Positions 1 to 8,957 of a stretch of 38,799 nucleotides of DNA are shown here, one piece after another. This DNA is from Acidimicrobiales bacterium (GTDB taxonomy: Bacteria; Actinomycetota; Acidimicrobiia; Acidimicrobiales; RAAP-2). The notes beneath the pieces were generated by a model that was not told the origin of the DNA, did not search any database, and saw only the letters and a list, made by a program, of their open reading frames with translations. The stretch is from contig JADGOE010000026.1 of the NCBI GenBank assembly GCA_017883135.1, positions 1-38,799 on the forward strand, in the 5' to 3' direction. Made by a program: the position numbers and the translations under genes. Numbering within the stretch: position 1 is the stretch's first letter; the number at the start of each line of letters is the position of its first letter.

Positions 1-150
1 TACGTTGTTTCTCTCCTCAGTGGCCGAGTCGCTCGCCGTCCTTGCTGGCGACCGGCGTACGCCCGCCGGAATCCTTGTGGCCACGCAGTAGCCGAAAAAA
101 ACCCCGTCGGTCAGCTGCCTGATTCAGCTACCTATTGGCGCGCGTTCTAA

Positions 151-339
151 GTGCCCAAAGACACATTTCGCCTCGGGATGTGCGGCCCGGGGAACACCGC
201 CTCCGAGCTGAACCAGGCCCTCCTGCTTCACCGAGCCACTCGGGCCGGGTACCGGCAGGGCTTCGTCGATCTCTACCGCGACCGGCTGTCCGTCGTCGGT
301 GACCGAAGCGCTGGCCAGGTCAGCGGGCCGACATGGTGA
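151..339 (+). CDS. possible small ORF, unrecognised
   Basis: A GTG-started frame of 62 codons sits in the otherwise gene-free first 319 bases and overlaps the 3' end of the convergent glycosidase gene by 20 bases. About four fifths of its third positions are G or C, as in neighbouring genes, and the composition (VDLYRDRL near the C-terminus) is protein-like. There is no convincing ribosome binding site and I recognise no family. It could be a remnant or chance. In bases 1-150 I see no gene, RNA or clear terminator. Confidence 0.2.
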   Translation: MPKDTFRLGMCGPGNTASELNQALLLHRATRAGYRQGFVDLYRDRLSVVGDRSAGQVSGPTW

Positions 340-1327
340 TGAAGTCTCGGGCCCAGGAGGGATCGAAGAAGCGGGTCGGCCCGCCGGACATGGACGACAC
401 CAGGTCGGTGCCGTTTGCCGGCGAAGCCGCTGCCCCCGGAGGAGGCGTATAGAAGGTGAATGTGTCCCAGGCCGGGTTGATGTCGAGCTCCATGGCCCGC
501 ACCGCCCCGGCCCGGACCAACAGGTCGGCGAGTTGGACGATGCTGAGGGCGGGGCCCGACGCGTAGACGAGTGCACCGGTAACGGTGACTCCGACACCCG
601 AGCGCCAGACCTGGGGCACACCTCCGAGGGTGGATCCCCAGGCAGAGGTGTCACCCGGCGACAGCCCGGCCACCGGCTGGCCCCCGTCGACCAGCAGCGT
701 CAGGTTCTGGCGGACCGACACGACGTCGGGCGTCATCGACACGTCGCGCCCCCACTCCCCGACGGTGGCGGTCCCGTCCGCGGTGATGACGAGCGAAGCG
801 CCTGCGACCACCAGCGGTGCGAAGGTGCGGCCCTCGGTGTAGTAGCCGCCTCCGGCCTCGGCCAACTTGAACCCCCCGTTGAAGGCGCACACCAGGCTGA
901 GTGCAGCGTCCGGCTGGACAGGTGCGGTGTACGTCCAAGGACCGTGGCCCGGGCTGATGCTCCCCGAATACAGCCTGGCCCGAAGCAGGTGGGTATCCAT
1001 CCAGGCCAGGCCGGCCGAGGCGTCCGATCCCTCGGGGCGGAGCGTGGTGATGTAGAGCGCCGCCTGTCCATCCACCGATCGGGCCGCGGCCTGCCACTGC
1101 CCTTCGCCGGCCTCGCCCGGAGCGCCCACGGCCACCAGGGCCGCGGGCGGCGGTAACCCGATCGGACGGGGTGCCGTCGTCGCGGTGGTGGAGGGGGCGG
1201 GCGGCGGCGCGGTCGTTGCAGTGGACGGTCGGGCGAGGGAGGTCGCAGGACGGCTGACATCCCCGTCCGCTGGCCCTACGGCCGCGTGCCCGCAGCCGGC
1301 CGCCGCCAGAAGCGAGAGCGCCAACAC
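320..1327 (-). CDS. phosphodiester glycosidase family lipoprotein
   Basis: About 335 residues. The N-terminus is a lipoprotein signal: a hydrophobic stretch ends in AAAGC, with the Cys near residue 12, followed by a Pro/Thr/Ala-rich linker to about residue 60. The rest resembles the NAGPA-type phosphodiester glycosidase domain (CAFNGGFKL, YYTEGR and a late AMELDINP segment). Family members cleave sugar-phosphodiester bonds, and this one should act outside the membrane. The GTG at 1327 leaves no positive charge before the hydrophobic core. The open frame continues upstream to about 1363 with Arg-rich codons but no ATG, GTG or TTG, so the true start may be a rare codon. It stands alone, 258 bases downstream of the phosphoesterase gene. 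Confidence 0.7.
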   Translation of the reverse strand: MLALSLLAAAGCGHAAVGPADGDVSRPATSLARPSTATTAPPPAPSTTATTAPRPIGLPPPAALVAVGAPGEAGEGQWQAAARSVDGQAALYITTLRPEGSDASAGLAWMDTHLLRARLYSGSISPGHGPWTYTAPVQPDAALSLVCAFNGGFKLAEAGGGYYTEGRTFAPLVVAGASLVITADGTATVGEWGRDVSMTPDVVSVRQNLTLLVDGGQPVAGLSPGDTSAWGSTLGGVPQVWRSGVGVTVTGALVYASGPALSIVQLADLLVRAGAVRAMELDINPAWDTFTFYTPPPGAAASPANGTDLVSSMSGGPTRFFDPSWARDFITMSAR

Positions 1328-1585
1328 GGCTCCGGCCGGCGGTCGTAGATGTCGCAGGCAGCCCTACCTCCGGTCGATGCGGGAACCCATTGTGCCAGCC
1401 GCCTGCTCCTTGACGGAGCGCCCCCTTCGACGGAGCACCGGACACGTGCCGGTCGAACCCACCGGGTAGATCAAGCGGGTTCACGTCCGGCGGATCGTGG
1501 TCGAGAGGCGTTGCGGCGGGTGGGTCGAGGCAGGCCCAAGGCTCGGTGCCGCCGCAATCGTGACGTCGCGCTCAGGTCGTCGCGC

Positions 1586-3166
1586 TCATGTCGCCGTGGT
1601 CGGGGTGCGCCTCGCAGCGCCGACCTCCTGGGTCGGCATGACCTGCGGATCGGGGTACGGGTACGGGGGCTGGCTCCCGTCGATTTCGACCAGGTCGGTG
1701 GCCTGGCAGCCGAGGGAGTCCACGTACGCCACGGTGTCGTTCGACGTGGACGGCAGCAACGGTGCGGACATCTGGGCGCTTCCCATGTGCAACGTGGAGG
1801 TGAGGTCGCCGACCGTCTTCCGGCGCCACGAGGAGATGTTGGGTGCCTTCACCCCGAAACGCTCTTCGAGGAAGCGGAGCTGTGACGTGTGGTCGAACGT
1901 CTCCGACGAGATATGGCCCCCGCGGCTGAACGGCGAGACGACGAGCATCGGCACCCTGAAACCCAGGCCGAGTGGACCGGCCACCCCTTGAGCATCGGCG
2001 GGCAAGGGCTGAACGGTCAGGTACTCCCCCGGCGTCTCCGGCGGCGGCGCCGGGGGCACCACGTGGTCGAAGAAGCCGTCGTTCTCGTCGTACATCACGA
2101 ACAACACCGTCTTCGACCACACCTCCTGGTTGGAGGTCAGCGTCTGGAGCACCTGGTCGATGAACCAGGCCCCGAGTGCCGGCGGTGCCGGAGGGTGCTC
2201 GTCGTAGCCCAGTGGAGGGATGATCCACGACACCTTGGGCAGCGTTGCCGACTTGACGTCCTGGGTGAAGTCCGCGGGGAACGTCGGGGTGAACGCCTTC
2301 CGGTACAGCGATGAGCTCGGGTTCGAGTACTGGGAGAAGTACGGCAGGATCGCGTCGGAGACCAGCAGTACTTCGGGTGATCCCACCCAGTACGCGGGAC
2401 CCGGCGGCGTATAGACCTTCCACGACACGCCGGCGTCCTCGAGCACCTCGGGCATGGTCGGCCAGTCGACACTGAACCGGGCCCCGGACGACGGATTGGT
2501 GATGAGCACCGGCCCTCCGTGCGCCCCCGAGGGGTCGATGGTGCCGGAGATCGCCATCAACCGGTTGGGGTGGGTGGGTCCCATGATCGAGCAGTGGTAG
2601 CCGTCACAGATGGTGAAGGCGTCAGCCAGGGCATAGTGATAGGGGAGGTCGGATCGGGTGTGATATCCCATGGTGAGGAGTCCGTTGACGGGACCCTCGA
2701 ACTGCGGAGCGGTGTGGGTGCTCACGAAACCGTCCATGGCACCGCCGTTCCGGCTGAGATGCTGGGGCAGCCAACTGTGGTTCAGGTCATAGGTGCACTC
2801 GCCCTGGCCGGTGGCCACATCGAGGTGGAACGGAAGCTGCCGGCCCACCGGTGACCGGACGATGTTCTCCGGATTGGGCTGGGAGAACGCACCGAGACTG
2901 TTCGCCGGATGGTCGTCGAACCCACGGACGCCCTTGTAGGTACCGAAGTAGTGATCGAACGACCGGTTCTCCTGCATCAGGAACACCACGTGTTCGATCG
3001 CCCCGAGATCCGACCCGGCTGGGGCGATGGACGCCGCTCTGGTGACTGTCGACGGCGACCCGCAGGCCGCCAACAGCGCTCCCGCTCCGGCCGCCAATGC
3101 CCCACCCAGGAAGATCCGCCGGTCGAACGATGCAGGTCTGGTGTCGTTAGCCGAATTCCACTCCAC
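1586..3166 (-). CDS. Tat-exported phospholipase C-type phosphoesterase
   Basis: 526 residues, GTG start. The export signal combines a twin-arginine motif (RRIFLGG, residues 16-22) with a lipobox ending LLAAC (Cys35), so the protein should be exported folded and lipid-anchored. It belongs to the bacterial phospholipase C / acid phosphatase family (PF04185): the signature ENRSFDHYFG is at 66-75, GPTHPNR follows in the middle and YDENDGFFDH comes later; these carry metal-binding and nucleophile residues in the family. The substrate (phospholipid or other phosphoester) cannot be told from sequence. A GGGGGAG lies only three bases before the GTG, so a slightly different start is possible. It is monocistronic. 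Confidence 0.85.
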   Translation of the reverse strand: MEWNSANDTRPASFDRRIFLGGALAAGAGALLAACGSPSTVTRAASIAPAGSDLGAIEHVVFLMQENRSFDHYFGTYKGVRGFDDHPANSLGAFSQPNPENIVRSPVGRQLPFHLDVATGQGECTYDLNHSWLPQHLSRNGGAMDGFVSTHTAPQFEGPVNGLLTMGYHTRSDLPYHYALADAFTICDGYHCSIMGPTHPNRLMAISGTIDPSGAHGGPVLITNPSSGARFSVDWPTMPEVLEDAGVSWKVYTPPGPAYWVGSPEVLLVSDAILPYFSQYSNPSSSLYRKAFTPTFPADFTQDVKSATLPKVSWIIPPLGYDEHPPAPPALGAWFIDQVLQTLTSNQEVWSKTVLFVMYDENDGFFDHVVPPAPPPETPGEYLTVQPLPADAQGVAGPLGLGFRVPMLVVSPFSRGGHISSETFDHTSQLRFLEERFGVKAPNISSWRRKTVGDLTSTLHMGSAQMSAPLLPSTSNDTVAYVDSLGCQATDLVEIDGSQPPYPYPDPQVMPTQEVGAARRTPTTAT

Positions 3167-3359
3167 GGTCTCCCCCAGTGGTCCCCGTTGGGAACCTGGC
3201 GCGATGCACGGGACGTTCCCCCTCGAAATGCGTTACCGGAAGGTGAACGTTGTGCAAACTACCGCGTTTGAGCAGGTATTTCTCTCCCTGGTCGCCTGGC
3301 CGACCCATACGAACGGCCCGGACTGGAGCCTGCTCCCATCGACGGCGGTGCGCCCGTCG

Positions 3360-5099
3360 TCACGCCACCGGAGCCGCGGCCGGAGCCCTTGCGGGCGCCG
3401 CGGCGAGTCGGGCCTGCTCCGCATCCACCAGGCGCCGGTGCTCCTCGGCATCGCGGCGCGCCGCCGACGGGCGCCAACGGCCGACCAGGAGGAAGATCGT
3501 GGGGAGGAACACCACCTCGCCGGCGACACATACCCACCACCAGTGCTGCCACTGGCCCGGGGACTCCTTACGCGCCGCCTGCACCTGCCGCCCGTGAGCA
3601 GCCAGAAATGCACGGTCCCATCGGGACATCGAGCGGACTGCCAACAGTTGCTTCAGAGCCTGCGCTCTGGACGTGTGCAATCGACCCATGATCTGCGTCG
3701 TCGCCTGAGCGATGACCGCCGGATCGGCCGCGTTCTTCTGCAGGGCGGAAAGGGTCGGCGGAGCGAGGGACTGGATGGTGGCGATCTCCGGGGCATACCG
3801 CAACGTGATCGCTTTGGCTTGCAATCCGTAGTCGACGACCGGCGAGACCGACGTCACCACGAAGGGCAGCACCAGGAAGGAGACCGCGACGATGACCCGA
3901 AGCACCCAACCCCAGACCGCGAGCCCGGTAGCGACCAGAGCGGGGTTGCGTCGTTCGACCGTTTCGGTGAAGGCGGCCATCCACGGCGCATAGGCGAACC
4001 CGCGGCTTGCCGAGAGGACCGAGATGATCACGATGAACGACGTATACGCCGTAGCCGGGTGGGTCGCGCGACTGGCGAAGATGGCGGTCATGACCACGGC
4101 GACAACGCCGCCGATGACCATGAAGGGCTTTCGCACCCCGATCCGGTCCGACACGATACCCACGGTGACCACGGTGACGGCATCTGCCGCCCAGAACCAG
4201 TTGCCCAACCCGTTGGCCTGGGCCTGGGTGAACCCGAAGACCGACGTGAAGTAGATGACGAAGAACCCGACGGCGGCGTAGTAGATGAGGAGAAAGAGGC
4301 CGACCCCGATGGCCGGCACGATGACGTGGACGTTGGCCATCTGGCGCCACGGCTTGTGGGTGGCGGCTACGGGGTCGATGCCGCGGGCCCGGGCCTCTAT
4401 GAGGGCTCGCTCGCGCAGGGAGACCATGATCTGGTCGCGCAGGGGCGCGGAGAGCTCCCGCAAGGTGATCAGGGCCAGCACGAACATCACCAGCCCCGTC
4501 ATCCCCGCGATGTGGAACTGGTCCTGCCACGGGTGCAGGTAGCCGAGCGTGTTGGAAGCGACCTCGGAGACGATCAGGCTGCCCACCACCGGACCGAGGG
4601 TCCAGAACCCCATCGCCGCGCCACGTTTGACCTGGGGCGAGAAGTCCCTGACCAGGGCAGGTGTCGCGACGAGCACCATTCCCTCGACGAAGCCCAACGT
4701 CGCAATCAGCGTGCCGTAGACCATGGCGCTCGGGGCATTGGGGATGCCGAATGCGGTGATCACACTTGCCACCAGCAACCCCCAGACCACCAGGTTGGCC
4801 CGTCCCCATCGGTCCGCCAAGCCGGCAAGCAGCGACGAGACCGCCCCCGCCACACTCGAGACGACGATCACGGTCAGGTAGAAGCGGAACGACATCTCGA
4901 AGTGGGCGAGCACCGACGGAGCGACTGCCCCTCCGACGTACTGCTGGTAGTAGAGGACGATGGTCGTCAGCACCACCACCGCCAGGTACCCATAGCGGGC
5001 TTTGGGCTCCGGATAGTGGTCGAGCTTCCGGTTCCACAGGCGCGTGTACCGAGGCCGCTCGAGACCGGTCATCAGGTCCGTAGCCCCGACGCCACTCAT
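3360..5099 (-). CDS. MFS transporter
   Basis: 579 residues from the ATG at 5099. The open frame reaches 5225, but the extra 42 residues are Arg-rich and atypical, so I use MSGVGATDL as the start. The protein has the N-terminal half of a major facilitator permease: helix 1 (YLAVVVLTTIVLYY), the loop 2-3 motif GLADRWGR, and repeated hydrophobic helices to about residue 440. A long periplasmic-type insert (430-520) precedes the last helix, and the tail is Ala-rich and charged. It probably imports or exports a small metabolite with protons; the substrate is unknown. It is divergent from the gene at 5297. Confidence 0.85.
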   Translation of the reverse strand: MSGVGATDLMTGLERPRYTRLWNRKLDHYPEPKARYGYLAVVVLTTIVLYYQQYVGGAVAPSVLAHFEMSFRFYLTVIVVSSVAGAVSSLLAGLADRWGRANLVVWGLLVASVITAFGIPNAPSAMVYGTLIATLGFVEGMVLVATPALVRDFSPQVKRGAAMGFWTLGPVVGSLIVSEVASNTLGYLHPWQDQFHIAGMTGLVMFVLALITLRELSAPLRDQIMVSLRERALIEARARGIDPVAATHKPWRQMANVHVIVPAIGVGLFLLIYYAAVGFFVIYFTSVFGFTQAQANGLGNWFWAADAVTVVTVGIVSDRIGVRKPFMVIGGVVAVVMTAIFASRATHPATAYTSFIVIISVLSASRGFAYAPWMAAFTETVERRNPALVATGLAVWGWVLRVIVAVSFLVLPFVVTSVSPVVDYGLQAKAITLRYAPEIATIQSLAPPTLSALQKNAADPAVIAQATTQIMGRLHTSRAQALKQLLAVRSMSRWDRAFLAAHGRQVQAARKESPGQWQHWWWVCVAGEVVFLPTIFLLVGRWRPSAARRDAEEHRRLVDAEQARLAAAPARAPAAAPVA

Positions 5100-5261
5100 C
5101 TCGACGCCGACCGACCGGCGCGGGCGCACCACTGGGCCACGGAGCCACAGCGGGCCGGGGTCACGTCGGTGGGCTCTGCCGTCATCGTGTGTCCCCAGTC
5201 GTCGGAGCTTCCGCCTGACAAACATCGTCGGCCGGCGTGATGCCAGCGCCGAAGCTATCTA

Positions 5262-5290
5262 TTGGCATTTGAACTGTCAACTGTTAGGTT
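5262..5290 (+). promoter_or_regulatory. promoter of the 5297 gene, leaderless type
   Basis: TTGGCA (5262-5267), a 17-base spacer and TAGGTT (5285-5290). The -10 box ends six bases before the ATG at 5297, so transcription should begin at or next to the start codon. The spacer holds a short inverted repeat, TTGA-ACTG-TCAA (5269-5280), which could be an operator shared with the divergent permease gene. Confidence 0.6.
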
Positions 5291-5296
5291 CCCGGC

Positions 5297-5953
5297 ATGG
5301 GTTTCGGAACGATTGACTTCACGTACGCCGGCCGGTTGGCCACCACACCCCCCGCTGAGGACGGACCGATCTGGATGGTCAACTTCATGCGTTACAAGGA
5401 GCGGGCCGACTACGGCGAGGCCGGAGACGAAGGGATCTCCGGCCGTGAGGCCGACGACAGGTATGCCCCGACCGACGTGCTGGCGGCAATCGGGGCCGAT
5501 GTCGCCTTCTTCGGCGACGTCGTCGGACCTGATGGGAGCCCCGACCCGGACTGGCACCGGATGGCGATCGTCCGCTACCCCACGCGTCGGTCCTTCATCG
5601 ACATGCAGAACCGCGAGGACTTTCGGGAGAAGGTGGTCCACAAAGACGCCGGCATGGACTTCACCATCATCATGTGCTCGCTGCCGACCGGTCCCGTGCA
5701 CGGCGAGCCCGACGGTTCCGGGATCGTCCGCTTCATCGCGTTCCCCTCGGGGTCGGACCCTGCAGGTCCACCGGCCGAGGGCGCCAGATTCGATGTCGAA
5801 GGCACCGTCATCGGTGATGAACGCACCTGGGAGCGTCTGGAGATCTCGTGGTCGGACCGCGAGGACGAGCTGCCCGAGGGAGCGATCGCCGTCCGCTCCC
5901 TTCCGTTGATCGATCGCATCCGCCCCCTCATCGACGATGGGCTCGGCGTCTGA
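5297..5953 (+). CDS. conserved hypothetical protein, ferredoxin-like (DUF1330-like) fold suspected
   Basis: 218 residues. Segments such as WMVNFMRYKERADYG, HRMAIVRYPTRRSFIDM and MDFTIIMCSLP resemble the beta-alpha-beta pattern of dimeric alpha/beta-barrel proteins of the DUF1330/EthD type. The second half (from about 145) repeats a beta-rich layout. No catalytic motif stands out. There is no Shine-Dalgarno sequence; the -10 box ends six bases before the ATG, consistent with a leaderless message. It is divergent from an MFS permease, which may hint at a shared substrate, but that is inference. Confidence 0.6.
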   Translation: MGFGTIDFTYAGRLATTPPAEDGPIWMVNFMRYKERADYGEAGDEGISGREADDRYAPTDVLAAIGADVAFFGDVVGPDGSPDPDWHRMAIVRYPTRRSFIDMQNREDFREKVVHKDAGMDFTIIMCSLPTGPVHGEPDGSGIVRFIAFPSGSDPAGPPAEGARFDVEGTVIGDERTWERLEISWSDREDELPEGAIAVRSLPLIDRIRPLIDDGLGV

Positions 5954-6154
5954 GCGCCACACCTGCAGCCATCCAGTGGGGTGATGCACGGTTCTCGAAC
6001 AGCCCGTCTGCTTGCTCCTGGCGAAAGGATCGAGGCCGGTCGCCCAGGGCGGCTCCTCCGATGCAGGTGACCTGCTCGTGCTCGAAGTGCCGGCTCTACC
6101 AGTTTCGTCGTGGTCGTCGCTCCGCTCAAGCACCCGAACGAAGCTCCAGTTCTG

Positions 6155-6982
6155 TCAGCGGGCTACGTCGATGGTCAGCAGGTCGGTCGCCAACACCACC
6201 TCGCCATCGAAGTGGGCGCCAGCCTGGTCGAGCCACTCCTGCTCGGTGCCCGGCGCGGGAGCAGGCACCAGATGGGTGAGGACCAGGGTCCCGACACCGT
6301 TGCGTGCCGCGGTGCGGGCAGCGCCACCAACAGACGAGTGGTAATCGATCACGTCGCTCAGCCGTGGCAGTCCGATCTGTTCGATGAGATCGCGCCGCAC
6401 GACGGTGTGCACCAGCACGTCGACACCGGCGCACAACTCCTCGAGCCCTTGGCACGGCACAGTGTCGCCGGCGATGACCACCGACTGATCCTCCGCGTCG
6501 ATGCGGAAGCCCAACGTCGGCCGGACAGGTGAGTGGTCGGTGGGGGCAACGGTGATCCTCACCCCAACCTCGTCGAAGACGACGCCCTGCTCGACCTCGG
6601 TCACCGTCGAGGAGGGTCTCCACTGGAGATCATCGTGGTGGGCGAGCCGGTAGCCGATGTCGGGTTCGAGCATTACCTCGGTGGCCCGCATGAGGGCCTC
6701 GGTGCCAACCGGACCGAACAGGGGGAGCGGGTTCGGTTGAAACGACATCGCCCAACGCATCGTGACGATGTCGTTGAGGTCGGTGATGTGATCGCTGTGC
6801 AGGTGGGTCAGGAAGACCGCTCGGAATGCCCCCGCTCCCGACCCGGCGGCGGCAGCACGCATCAGCACCCCCCGACCGCAATCGAACAGCAGATCCCCCA
6901 CCGGCGTGCGGACCAGGGTCGACGGTCCGGCCCGGTCGGGGTCGGGGAGCGGACTCCCGCTGCCCAGGATGATCACCTGCAT
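6155..6982 (-). CDS. metallo-beta-lactamase fold hydrolase, ribonuclease Z-like
   Basis: 275 residues. The N-terminus LGSGSPLPDPDRAGPS and the zinc motif HLHSDH (His60, His62, Asp64, His65) are typical of the ribonuclease Z / arylsulfatase-like branch of metallo-beta-lactamases. Further ligands are the Asp in VIAGDT, preceded by LGFRIDAEDQSVV, and a late His in VLTHLVP. The usual RNase Z flexible arm is not obvious, so a small-molecule hydrolase is as likely as a tRNA 3' endonuclease. AAGGAGAGG lies five bases before the ATG. The upstream region carries two direct TATGACA repeats. The gene converges on the 5297 gene; the 201 bases between them show nothing clear. Confidence 0.8.
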   Translation of the reverse strand: MQVIILGSGSPLPDPDRAGPSTLVRTPVGDLLFDCGRGVLMRAAAAGSGAGAFRAVFLTHLHSDHITDLNDIVTMRWAMSFQPNPLPLFGPVGTEALMRATEVMLEPDIGYRLAHHDDLQWRPSSTVTEVEQGVVFDEVGVRITVAPTDHSPVRPTLGFRIDAEDQSVVIAGDTVPCQGLEELCAGVDVLVHTVVRRDLIEQIGLPRLSDVIDYHSSVGGAARTAARNGVGTLVLTHLVPAPAPGTEQEWLDQAGAHFDGEVVLATDLLTIDVAR

Positions 6983-7016
6983 CGCAACCTCTCCTTCTAC
7001 CTACTCCGTCGAATAT

Positions 7017-7035
7017 TATGACAGAGTCTATGACA
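7017..7035. promoter_or_regulatory. direct repeat TATGACA x2, candidate operator
   Basis: Two exact TATGACA copies (7017-7023 and 7029-7035) separated by GAGTC lie about 35 bases upstream of the hydrolase start, in an unusually AT-rich patch where its promoter should be. A 12-base repeat period is close to one helical turn, as for a protein bound on one DNA face. The divergent Rpf-like gene starts 160 bases away. Confidence 0.35.
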
Positions 7036-7134
7036 TATCAGTCGGGTCGAAGACATCGCAGGTCACTGCACGTCTGGAGGGGGTGGCCAGGGTAGCGGGG
7101 GGGTTGTTCACACCGTCGGCGCATCCGACCGGGC

Positions 7135-7163
7135 TTGTCTCCGGACCCGATGGCAACTAGCTT
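7135..7163 (+). promoter_or_regulatory. promoter of the Rpf-like gene
   Basis: TTGTCT (7135-7140), a 17-base spacer and TAGCTT (7158-7163). The predicted start of transcription is near 7170, a few bases before a GTG (7175) and about 29 bases before an ATG (7199). I looked for a c-di-AMP riboswitch, common upstream of rpf genes in Actinobacteria, and there is no room for one in this transcript. Confidence 0.5.
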
Positions 7164-7198
7164 CGGAACCCATTGTGTTTCACGCCCGGCTTGCACCG

Positions 7199-8290
7199 AT
7201 GGCGGAGTTAAACGCAGGAACCCGCAGTCGACGTCTCATTCCGACAGCGATTCTCTCGACTCTCGTCGCTCTGACCACCTTGACCGTGGTCCTCGTTCCC
7301 CGACCCGTCGGGGCCGACCAGATCACCGACCTGAAGACCCAGGCGGCTGCACTCTCACAGAAGTTGATCGAGCAGCAGCTCCAGATCGACGGCTATCGAC
7401 AGCAGTACTCGGTGGCCTCCGAACGAGTGGCCACCGATGACCGGACCATCACTCAGATCGGTCAGCAGATCGGCCACGACGAGCAGCAGATCGATGCGAA
7501 GGCTCTTCAGGTCCGGCACCAAGCGATCAAGTCCTATATGGATGCCGGAACCCAAGCCTCGAGCTCGGACGCGGCACTGTTCACCGGGAGCGGGGACGCA
7601 GCTCAGGCGGCAAGCGAGTACGCCACGATTGCCGTGGGGAACATCACCACCGCACTTGACGAACTGCGCACGGCGCAACGCGCCCTTCAGTTGCACCAGG
7701 CGACGCTCCAGAGCCAGCTTGCACAGGACCGGTCGGATCAGGTCCTGCAGGCCACCGACCTGGGGAATGCCACCAGCAGCGAACAGCAGATCCAGTCCGT
7801 CCAGGCACAGGTGACCGGGCAGCTGGCCGAAGCAGTAGCACAGCAGACTGCGGCACAGCAGGCAGCGGCTTCCGCCGCGGTCGCGGCTGCACGGCAGGCC
7901 GCGGCGAGATCCACGGGGAAACGGGCGTCGTCTGCTCCCATCTCGACCCCCGCGCCCAGCGGCACCACCCAGGGTTCGACCACCTCGACCACCCAAGCGC
8001 CCGGCGGTACCTCCAACGCCGTCGACCCGGCCCTCAACTCATTCCTCCAATGCGTGGTGCAGGCCGAGTCGGGCGGCGACTATGGAGCGGTGTCGCCGAA
8101 CGGCCTCTACATGGGCGCGTTCCAGTTCAGCCAGCCGACGTGGAACAGTGCCGCGCAGGCTGCTGGCCGTCCGGACCTGGTCGGCGTACCCCCGAACCTC
8201 GCGTCCAAGGCCGACCAGGACACCCTGGCGGTCGCCCTCTATGCCCTCGACGGCCGCCAGCCCTGGCTGGGCGACCGCTGCAGCACCTAA
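7199..8290 (+). CDS. secreted coiled-coil protein with C-terminal transglycosylase (Rpf-like) domain
   Basis: 363 residues from ATG 7199; an in-frame GTG at 7175 would add eight. The signal peptide is an Arg pair, a hydrophobic core (ILSTLVALTTLTVVLV) and a GADQ cleavage region. Residues 35-230 are Gln/Ala-rich heptads, a long coiled coil as in NlpC/EnvC-type wall enzyme partners, followed by a Ser/Thr/Pro linker. The last 80 residues (CVVQAESGGDYGAV, MGAFQFSQPTW) match the transglycosylase-like domain of resuscitation-promoting factors (PF06737), with Glu in AESGG as the catalytic candidate. It probably cuts peptidoglycan glycan strands outside the cell. It is monocistronic. Confidence 0.8.
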   Translation: MAELNAGTRSRRLIPTAILSTLVALTTLTVVLVPRPVGADQITDLKTQAAALSQKLIEQQLQIDGYRQQYSVASERVATDDRTITQIGQQIGHDEQQIDAKALQVRHQAIKSYMDAGTQASSSDAALFTGSGDAAQAASEYATIAVGNITTALDELRTAQRALQLHQATLQSQLAQDRSDQVLQATDLGNATSSEQQIQSVQAQVTGQLAEAVAQQTAAQQAAASAAVAAARQAAARSTGKRASSAPISTPAPSGTTQGSTTSTTQAPGGTSNAVDPALNSFLQCVVQAESGGDYGAVSPNGLYMGAFQFSQPTWNSAAQAAGRPDLVGVPPNLASKADQDTLAVALYALDGRQPWLGDRCST

Positions 8291-8293
8291 CAA

Positions 8294-8317
8294 CCCCGCT
8301 GCCGGACCCAGGCGGGG
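8294..8317. terminator. weak hairpin between convergent genes
   Basis: CCCCGC (8294-8299) and GCGGGG (8312-8317) form a six-pair stem just after the Rpf-like stop codon, between convergent genes only 36 bases apart. There is no T-tract on either strand, so its role as a terminator is uncertain. Confidence 0.3.
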
Positions 8318-8326
8318 CCGAGCTCG

Positions 8327-8809
8327 TCAGATCAGGCGGCAACGTTCGGTTCCTGCGCAGACATCGCACTCGGGTAGCTCGCCGGCCACATGGGCCAGGC
8401 AGTGTTCGATGCGCAGCCCGACGATGTCCATCAGGAGCGGGTGGGGGCCGAGCGGGGCGGCTACCAGGTAGCGGACACCGAGGTGCCGCGCAGCCGACCG
8501 GGCCGCCAGCGCGGGGATGTCACGATCCCAGTGATTGCCCGGCCACAGGAAGTACGGGGCGATCACCACGGTGGTGGCTCCAGCGGCAACACACGCGTCG
8601 AAGGCCGCGTCGACAGACGGTTCGGCCAACTCCATGTGGGCCGGTTCCACAACTAGGTGCATGCTCTGCTCTGCCCATTCCCGCACGAAGTCCTCGTGAC
8701 GCTGATTGGCCTCGGGCCGGCGCGAGCCATGGTCGACGATCACGATTCCCAACGACTCCGAAACGGGGGAGCAGGGAATCGTACCGTCGGGTTCCGGTGT
8801 GGGTTCCAT
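8327..8809 (-). CDS. CbiX/SirB-type sirohydrochlorin chelatase family protein
   Basis: 160 residues, a single chelatase domain. IVIVDHGSRRPEAN near residues 22-35 carries the first metal-site His of the CbiX family. VEPAHMELAEPSV and APYFLWPGNHW (second His) follow in family order. Members insert cobalt or iron into sirohydrochlorin for cobalamin or siroheme synthesis. The C-terminus adds a Cys cluster (CDVCAGTERC) that could bind a metal or iron-sulfur centre, as the long CbiX form does. No other tetrapyrrole gene is nearby. The -10 box TAGTGT lies nine bases before the ATG, and no ribosome binding site is visible. Confidence 0.8.
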   Translation of the reverse strand: MEPTPEPDGTIPCSPVSESLGIVIVDHGSRRPEANQRHEDFVREWAEQSMHLVVEPAHMELAEPSVDAAFDACVAAGATTVVIAPYFLWPGNHWDRDIPALAARSAARHLGVRYLVAAPLGPHPLLMDIVGLRIEHCLAHVAGELPECDVCAGTERCRLI

Positions 8810-8818
8810 GCACGCCCA

Positions 8819-8824
8819 ACACTA
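8819..8824 (-). promoter_or_regulatory. -10 box of the chelatase gene
   Basis: TAGTGT on the minus strand ends nine bases before the ATG at 8809, giving an untranslated leader of at most three bases. No clear -35 box. Confidence 0.4.
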
Positions 8825-8944
8825 GGTGGGGACGCCGGATCCACTCGACGGGGGCGGTCCGATCCCACCGACTCGACGGCACTCGGCAGTGTTCCGCTGA
8901 AACGCGCCATCCTGACAAAGCCCCGTTTGAGGGCGTGCCGCTCC

Positions 8945-8950
8945 TACCAT
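8945..8950 (+). promoter_or_regulatory. -10 box of the NERD gene, decides its start
   Basis: TACCAT lies seven bases before the ATG at 8958. An in-frame ATG at 8949 overlaps the box itself, so it would be upstream of the transcript; this favours 8958 as the true start. Confidence 0.4.
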
Positions 8951-8957
8951 GTGGTCG

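Noticed and set aside
3027-5240. 737-codon plus-strand open frame over the MFS gene
   Set aside because: Composition is His/Asp/Arg/Gly-rich and low in hydrophobic residues, typical of the antisense shadow of a membrane protein gene.
7036-7174. c-di-AMP riboswitch upstream of the Rpf-like gene
   Set aside because: Looked for because such genes often carry one; the promoter is too close to the gene and the conserved GGGG/CCC blocks are absent.
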